Assembly: GCA_022822245.1 (NCBI GenBank)
Contig: JAJECB010000051.1
Coordinates: 1-9,017, forward strand
From: Gammaproteobacteria bacterium
GTDB taxonomy: Bacteria > Pseudomonadota > Gammaproteobacteria > HK1
Direction: 5' to 3'
Length of the DNA: 9,017 nt
Shown: one piece after another, positions 5,302-9,017 of the stretch
How the letters are laid out: every line of letters starts with the position of its first letter
Numbering within the stretch: position 1 is the stretch's first letter
The notes under the pieces: model-generated
Databases searched by the model: none
What the model saw: only the letters and a program-made list of their open reading frames with translations
Told to the model about the DNA's origin: nothing
Program-made: the position numbers and the translations under genes

Positions 5302-6162
5302 TCACGCCTTGCCGACGAGCGCCCGGACGTACTGCGGGAGCGCGAACGACGCCTGGTGGATCTCGGCGTTGTAGTAGCGGGTCCGGATCCCGGACGCCGC
5401 GTGGCGTTCGCGCAGGGTATCGGCCGGGACCGTCCGAAGCGCGGGGGCGTCGGTCGCCCAACCGAAGAGCATGATCCCGCCGGCATAGGTCGGCACCGCG
5501 GCCGAGAAGAAGTGCCAGTCCCGGAACTGCCGGTCGAGCTCGCAGGCGGTATCGCGGGCGACCTTCGGCTGGAAGAACGCGACCCCGTTCTGGGTGACGA
5601 GGACCCCGCCCGGCGCGAGCGAGCGCCGGCACCCCGCGTAGAAGGCGGGGCTGAAGAGGGCGGTGCCCGGCCCCTCCGGGTCGGTCGAATCGGAGATGAC
5701 GACGTCGAAACATTCGGCCGTCTCCGCGACGAACCGGGCGCCGTCCGCGATGACGACCTCGACCCGGGGGTCGTCGAATGCCCCCGCGGAGTGGTTCGGC
5801 AGGTGCTCCCGGCAGGTCTCGATGACCCCCGCGTCGACCTCCACCAGCACCACCCGCTCGACGGCCCGGTGGCGGACCACCTCGCGGAGCATCCCCCCGT
5901 CCCCGCCGCCCACGATGAGCACCCGGCGCGCCGATCCGTGCGCGAAGAGGGGCACGTGGGCCAGCATCTCGTGGTAGATGAACTCGTCGCCTTCGGTGGT
6001 CTGCACGATTCCGTCGAGCACCATGACCCGCCCGAAGAGGGGGTTCTCGAAGATGAGCAGCCGCTGGTGATCGGTGTTCCGCTCCAGCAGGACCCGATCG
6101 ACCTCGAACTCCTGGCGATAGCCGTCGACCAGCGTCTCCGTGAACGCGGGTCCCGTCTTCAG
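5302..6162 (-). CDS. speE: Spermidine synthase (putrescine aminopropyltransferase), probable CTG start
   Basis: SpeE transfers the aminopropyl group of decarboxylated S-adenosylmethionine to putrescine, giving spermidine and methylthioadenosine. Counting from the CTG, the 286 residues show the full bacterial pattern: FTETLVDGYRQEF (7-19), the substrate loop GIVQTTEGDEFIYHEM (51-66), the nucleotide-binding VLIVGGGDGGMLREV (81-95), the acidic VEVD (107-110), and the catalytic ISDSTDPEGPG (156-166) with Asp158 and Asp161. PTYAGGIMLFGWATD (224-238) follows. Resemblance to E. coli SpeE is strong along its whole length. No ATG, GTG or TTG lies in frame near the conserved start. The CTG at 6162 overlaps the speD stop (CTGA) and has GGGGAG seven bases upstream. 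ATGs at 6252 or 6261 are possible but would add residues that merely reread the end of speD. It is translationally coupled to speD. Confidence 0.93.
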   Translation of the reverse strand: MKTGPAFTETLVDGYRQEFEVDRVLLERNTDHQRLLIFENPLFGRVMVLDGIVQTTEGDEFIYHEMLAHVPLFAHGSARRVLIVGGGDGGMLREVVRHRAVERVVLVEVDAGVIETCREHLPNHSAGAFDDPRVEVVIADGARFVAETAECFDVVISDSTDPEGPGTALFSPAFYAGCRRSLAPGGVLVTQNGVAFFQPKVARDTACELDRQFRDWHFFSAAVPTYAGGIMLFGWATDAPALRTVPADTLRERHAASGIRTRYYNAEIHQASFALPQYVRALVGKA

Positions 6163-6668
6163 CCGACCACTCCCCGGCGCTCGACCGTCATCTCGGACCG
6201 CTCGGGCTCGAGCGCGCTCCGGAGCGCTTCCGCCGCGAGGTCCGGCCGGCATCCCCCGCACATGAAGACGTCGAAGGCGGCGAAGCCCCGTTCCGGCCAG
6301 GTATGGACGGTGATGTGGGACTCGGCGAGCACCGCGACCCCGGTCACCCCTCCGCCGTCACCGAAGCGATGCAGGTGAATGTGAAGGAGCGTCGCCCCCG
6401 CGACGTCCGCCGCGCGGCGCATCGCGCGCTCGATGTAGGCCGCGTCGTCGAGGTGGCGCGCGCCCCAGAGATCGAGCAGCACGTGGGTGCCGGCGAAGAC
6501 CTCCCCGCCCTGTTCCGCGAAGTGGTCAGCGCGGGGGGGCGCCGGGCGCGGGGCGTCGGCGGCGGCGCCGGATTCCGGACGGGCGGGCTGCGCGTGATCC
6601 GGCCGCCGCCGGGATGCCCCCGGGCGGGGGACCTCCCGGGGCACGGCCCGATTCCTCCCGGCCTGCAT
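6159..6668 (-). CDS. speD: S-adenosylmethionine decarboxylase proenzyme, prokaryotic short type
   Basis: The enzyme self-cleaves to form a pyruvoyl group and decarboxylates SAM, supplying the aminopropyl donor for SpeE. The core begins near residue 58 (FAGTHVLLDLWGA). The cleavage motif is LAESHITVHTWPE (114-126): processing should occur between Glu116 and Ser117, and His122 and Cys137 lie at the same distances from that Ser as the catalytic His68 and Cys83 of the Thermotoga enzyme. The core is of normal length, but it is preceded by about 55 residues rich in Pro, Arg and Ala that family members usually lack. No in-frame ATG, GTG or TTG lies between residue 9 and the core. The ATG at 6668 has GAGGGAG six bases upstream; a GTG at residue 9 also has GGGAGG. 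It follows the ferritin-like gene by 28 bp and overlaps speE by four bases. Confidence 0.93.
   Translation of the reverse strand: MQAGRNRAVPREVPRPGASRRRPDHAQPARPESGAAADAPRPAPPRADHFAEQGGEVFAGTHVLLDLWGARHLDDAAYIERAMRRAADVAGATLLHIHLHRFGDGGGVTGVAVLAESHITVHTWPERGFAAFDVFMCGGCRPDLAAEALRSALEPERSEMTVERRGVVG
6160..6175 (-). promoter_or_regulatory. Ribosome binding site deciding the CTG start of speE
   Basis: On the minus strand GGGGAG (6175-6170) is followed by seven bases and then CTG (6162-6160). The spacing is ideal, and the CTG shares two bases with the speD TGA stop. No other start codon is served by this site in the speE frame. Confidence 0.6.
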
Positions 6669-6696
6669 CGAAATCTCCCTCGGAGCCCGCCGCGGG

Positions 6697-7680
6697 TCAG
6701 CCCGCGGCCGCCTCCTCCGGCCTCCAGGTCATCGGCTCGACCGGCTCGCCGCGTTCGCGCGCGAGGTGGCGCGCCCGCAGCACCTTCGCCGCCTCGACGA
6801 GGGTGTCCCGGCTCGGGCCCTGGTCGGCGATCTCGGCGAGCTCGCGCAGCTCCTCCTCGGTGAACCCCGCCTCGAGCCGCTCCTTGCGCGCGATCCCGAT
6901 CGCGGCGTCGTCGCGCCCCGACCGGCCGCTCCCGATCGAGAAGCGCCGTTCCACGTCGCGCTGGAACTCCTTGGCCTCGCGGAACTTGTCGGGGTCGGAG
7001 CGGGTGAACTGCTTGACCCAGTTGCTGCCGAAGCGAACGTGGGTGAGCTCGTCGGCGAGGACGAAGTCGATGGCCTGCTCCATGACCGGGTCGTCCGCCT
7101 CCTTAGCGTAGTCGATCATGGCCCGGAACGCGTCGCAGGCGAGCCCTTCGAGGCAGCGGTTGACCCCCGCCACCCGCAGGGTCGGGTCGTCGGCGCACGC
7201 CGCCTCGAACAGGGTGGTGGTCTCCGGGTAGTCGCCGACATCGACCCCCACGTGATCGAGCAGCTTCTCGAAGACCTGGCAGTGCCGCGACTCGTCCCAG
7301 CACTGGCGGGCCATGTTCATGCGGAACTCCCAGGGCGCTTCCGGGAAGTCCCAGAGGGTGCGGCCGGCCCCTTCGAGGGCCTGGAGCTCGCCGACGAAGA
7401 TCCCGTGCAGGCGCACCCTGAGCTGCACGTCGACGTTGGGATCCTCGGGGTGGAGCGAGCCGAACTGGGTGAGGAAGGGGTACCCGGGGCCGAGCTCGTC
7501 GTAGACCTTCTCGAGCTCGGTGCCCTCCACCCGCTTGCGCAAGGTCGGCGCGACCTGCTCCATGAGGGCGACTACCCCTTCGACTTCGTCGGGCAGCGAT
7601 TCGAGCAGGCGACCGCGGGCCGCGGCCCGCTTGAAGCGGCTGTCGCGGGCCAGCTCCTCGTGCGAAATGAACCTCTTCAT
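6697..7680 (-). CDS. Ferritin-like diiron protein resembling DUF455, full ligand set
   Basis: The 327-residue protein has a four-helix ferritin-like core with a complete carboxylate-bridged diiron pattern: Glu98 in FVGELQALE, Glu130 and His133 in WDESRHCQVF, Glu178 in CLEGLACD, and Glu211 and His214 in ADELTHVRFG. The order and surrounding words (GDYPE after helix two, a DELTHVRFG..W end) recall the DUF455 group, which is related to MiaE-type hydroxylases. Such centres activate oxygen to hydroxylate or oxidise substrates, but no reaction is established for this protein. The first 90 residues and the last 80 (charged, helical) lie outside the core. The start ATG is four bases after the stop of the upstream ferritin-like gene, with GAGGG eight bases before it. 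speD follows after 28 bp. The operon suggests a substrate linked to polyamines or SAM metabolism. Family placement is from memory of motifs. Confidence 0.82.
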   Translation of the reverse strand: MKRFISHEELARDSRFKRAAARGRLLESLPDEVEGVVALMEQVAPTLRKRVEGTELEKVYDELGPGYPFLTQFGSLHPEDPNVDVQLRVRLHGIFVGELQALEGAGRTLWDFPEAPWEFRMNMARQCWDESRHCQVFEKLLDHVGVDVGDYPETTTLFEAACADDPTLRVAGVNRCLEGLACDAFRAMIDYAKEADDPVMEQAIDFVLADELTHVRFGSNWVKQFTRSDPDKFREAKEFQRDVERRFSIGSGRSGRDDAAIGIARKERLEAGFTEEELRELAEIADQGPSRDTLVEAAKVLRARHLARERGEPVEPMTWRPEEAAAG

Positions 7681-7684
7681 GCCT

Positions 7685-8458
7685 TCAACCCTCGTCTCGG
7701 GAGGACAGCGGCACGGCACACGAGTCCCGCGCCAGCTCCCCGGTGACGCCCCCGCACGCGCCGAGTTCCGCCTCGAGCGCCGCGCGCCGTTCCCGGCGCC
7801 GTTCGGCCTCGACCGGCTCTCGACAGAACGTGTCGAGGACCTCCCGTCCCCAGGCGATGTGGCGCCTCGCATCCGCGAGGCACTCCTGAAGGATCTTGAT
7901 GGTCGGGGCGTCCGCGATGGGGTCCGTCTCGGCGACGGTTCGCTCCCAGGTGTCGGCGAGGTGCGGGAGGAACACGTCGAAGACCCCGGTCAGCTTCTCG
8001 ATCGTGAGGGTGGGGGACTCCGGCTCCGCGACCGCTCGGACGAACGCCGCGAACGCCTCGTTGGGCGCTTCGGAGGCGGAGACCGAACGGGTCCCGCAGC
8101 GAAGCTCGGGGAGCCGCTTGCCGAGCTTGTCGGCCGCCTCGGCCGTCTCCCAGATGATCCGTCCGAGCCCGGTCTTGACCGGGAGCTCGGGCACGGTCGC
8201 GACCCAGCCGCCGAGGATCATCATGATCCACTCCTCGGCGTAGCGGAAGTTGCGCACCCGGCGGGCCACCGCCTCGACGTCGTAACGCCCGTGCAGCTCC
8301 CGGAGATCGGCCGGAATGTCGAACGCGGAGTAGGGAGCGAACGTGGTCCGCTCGTCGGCTCCGGTGCCGGGGTACATCCGGGGCTCGGCCACCTGTTCGC
8401 TCCTCCTCGCCCGCGCGCGCTCGACCGCCCCGGCGGCGGCGCCCGCCGGGGCGGCCAT
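7685..8458 (-). CDS. Ferritin-like helical protein with degenerate metal site
   Basis: The 257-residue protein is mostly helical. Recognisable words are RYAEEWIMMILGGWV (73-87), LGRIIWETAEAADKLGKRL (98-116) and ILQECLADARRHIAWGREVL (189-208), which line up by eye with helices of the downstream diiron protein. At the positions of that protein's two E-x-x-H ligand pairs this one reads WETAEA, without the His, and DARRH, with Ala197 in place of Glu; His200 is kept. It therefore probably lacks a normal diiron centre and may be a partner subunit. The N-terminal 27 residues are low-complexity Ala/Arg. The ATG at 8458 has GGGGAGG five bases upstream; a GTG at 8392 also has a good GAGGAG seven bases upstream and would remove most of that tail (235 residues). 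It is the first gene of the operon, four bases before the next ATG. Identity of the family is uncertain; a diverged unrelated helical protein is possible. Confidence 0.7.
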   Translation of the reverse strand: MAAPAGAAAGAVERARARRSEQVAEPRMYPGTGADERTTFAPYSAFDIPADLRELHGRYDVEAVARRVRNFRYAEEWIMMILGGWVATVPELPVKTGLGRIIWETAEAADKLGKRLPELRCGTRSVSASEAPNEAFAAFVRAVAEPESPTLTIEKLTGVFDVFLPHLADTWERTVAETDPIADAPTIKILQECLADARRHIAWGREVLDTFCREPVEAERRRERRAALEAELGACGGVTGELARDSCAVPLSSRDEG

Positions 8459-8463
8459 TCTAG

Positions 8464-8488
8464 CCTCCCCGGACGGGGAATTGTCCCC
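8464..8488 (-). promoter_or_regulatory. Leader RNA with alternative hairpins around the ribosome binding site
   Basis: Reading the minus strand, GGGGA (8488-8484), TCCCC (8479-8475) and the ribosome binding site GGGGAGG (8470-8464) follow one another. The central CCCC can pair with either GGGG. Pairing with the second would bury the ribosome binding site of the first ferritin-like gene; pairing with the first would free it. The stems are short and no ligand pocket is visible. Confidence 0.3.
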
Positions 8489-8538
8489 GCCGGACGCATC
8501 AATCCGGCACCAGACGACGAGTGCTCGCGCGGACCGCT

Positions 8539-8596
8539 CGCGGGCTGGAAGCCCGCGCTCCCGGGAAGACCGCAGTCGCGGGAAGACCGCGCTCCC
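8539..8596. repeat. REP-like cluster: GC hairpin followed by 17-bp direct repeat
   Basis: CGCGGGCT-GGA-AGCCCGCG (8539-8557) is a perfect 8-bp stem with a 3-base loop. It is followed by CGGGAAGACCGC twice (8562-8573 and 8579-8590), offset 17 bases, and the second copy can itself fold (GCGG-GAAGA-CCGC, 8578-8590). GCGCTCCC flanks the pair on both sides (8555-8562 and 8589-8596). The block lies in the 174-bp gap between the enoyl-CoA hydratase stop and the ferritin-like operon. It looks like a dispersed intergenic palindromic element and may also act as a terminator-like barrier; no T-run is present. Confidence 0.6.
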
Positions 8597-8632
8597 TACC
8601 TGCGCCTCATGCTTGATCAGGTTCCCGGATGG

Positions 8633-9017
8633 CTAGATCGGGGAGCCCCGCGGGAAGTCCGGCTCGCACTTCTCGCGGAGCGAGGCGAGGCCCTCGCGCA
8701 CCTCCGGGCTCGCGAACCCCATCATCTCGAGGGCGAGCGAGGTGTCGAAGGTGGGGCCGGCCATCCGCAGCCAGTTGTTGAGCGCGTGCTTGGTCCAGCG
8801 GATGGCCGACGGGGCGCCCCGGGAGAGCTTGCGCGCCACCTCGAGGGCCTTGTCCTGGAGCTGGTCGTCGTCCACGCAGAGCGACACGAGGCCGATCCGC
8901 TCCGCCTCCGCGCCGGTCAGCACGTCGCAGGTCATGAGGTAGTACTTCGCCTTGGCCATGCCGCAAAGGAGCGGCCAGATGATCGCGGCGTGATCGCCGG
9001 CCGCGACCCCGAGCCGG
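8633..9017 (-). CDS. Enoyl-CoA hydratase/isomerase (crotonase) family, 5' end beyond window
   Basis: Crotonase-fold enzymes act on acyl-CoA thioesters, most often hydrating 2-enoyl-CoAs. The 127 visible residues are the C-terminal half. They open with [17 protein letters not shown], read through to the window edge, and continue with [25 protein letters not shown], the standard helix after the active site. The family's [17 protein letters not shown] helix and a [23 protein letters not shown] tail complete it. The two catalytic Glu positions lie further upstream and cannot be checked, so hydratase, isomerase or another crotonase activity stays open. An internal ATG at 8959 is not the start, because the family sequence continues before it. 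The gene runs in the same direction as the ferritin-like/speDE operon but is separated from it by repeats, so it is probably a separate unit. Confidence 0.9.
   Translation of the reverse strand, partial: RLGVAAGDHAAIIWPLLCGMAKAKYYLMTCDVLTGAEAERIGLVSLCVDDDQLQDKALEVARKLSRGAPSAIRWTKHALNNWLRMAGPTFDTSLALEMMGFASPEVREGLASLREKCEPDFPRGSPI

Noticed and set aside
6252..6261. ATG codons that would extend SpeE by 30-33 residues
   Set aside because: The extension only rereads the end of speD in another frame, has no SpeE similarity and lacks a good ribosome binding site. The CTG at 6162 fits family length better.
8562..8595. CRISPR-like array
   Set aside because: Only two 12-base repeats with a 5-base gap are present, and no cas genes; it is a short direct repeat.
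8959..8959. ATG as start of a short crotonase-like protein
   Set aside because: Family-conserved sequence continues upstream without a stop to the window edge, so this Met is internal.

Overview
The window is high-GC bacterial DNA, densely packed with genes and almost entirely coding. The gene families (a TRAP transporter, a class I SpeE very close to the E. coli type, a small pyruvoyl SpeD, a MaoC hydratase, a crotonase and a PIN/Phd toxin-antitoxin pair) fit a proteobacterium best. The exact lineage cannot be fixed from this sequence. I see no rRNA, tRNA, CRISPR array, transposase or phage gene, and no gene-free stretch longer than 300 bases.

Left block (1-3773): a minus-strand TRAP operon runs dctP (periplasmic binding protein), an alpha/beta-hydrolase-fold gene, then dctQ (small permease). 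The large permease dctM is expected just beyond the left edge. A strong stem-loop separates dctP from the permease side of the operon. A two-domain VOC (glyoxalase/epimerase-like) gene is divergent from dctP. The 236-bp divergent gap carries several GAAAC/GTTTC inverted repeats and a plausible dctP promoter. Together this looks like an uptake-plus-catabolism module for an unidentified organic acid. The hydrolase has Ala where the nucleophile Ser should be.

Middle block (3774-4575): a Phd/YefM-type antitoxin and a PIN-domain toxin overlap by 4 bp. An inverted repeat with a TTGACA element lies upstream, and a 17-bp tandem repeat lies downstream.

Right block (4650-8458): a compact minus-strand operon holds two ferritin-like proteins, speD, speE and then, after 163 bp, a MaoC-type hydratase. 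SpeD supplies decarboxylated SAM and SpeE transfers its aminopropyl group to putrescine. The first ferritin-like protein seems to have lost metal ligands, while the second keeps a full four-Glu/two-His diiron set. An apo-like partner plus a catalytic diiron subunit tied to polyamine synthesis genes is the most interesting system here. speE has no usable ATG/GTG/TTG start near its conserved N-terminus. A CTG that overlaps the speD stop, with a good ribosome binding site, gives an N-terminus the same length as E. coli SpeE.

Right edge (8459-9017): a 174-bp gap carries an RNA leader that could hide the ribosome binding site of the ferritin-like gene, plus a REP-like hairpin and repeat cluster. 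The C-terminal part of an enoyl-CoA hydratase/isomerase gene then runs off the right edge.
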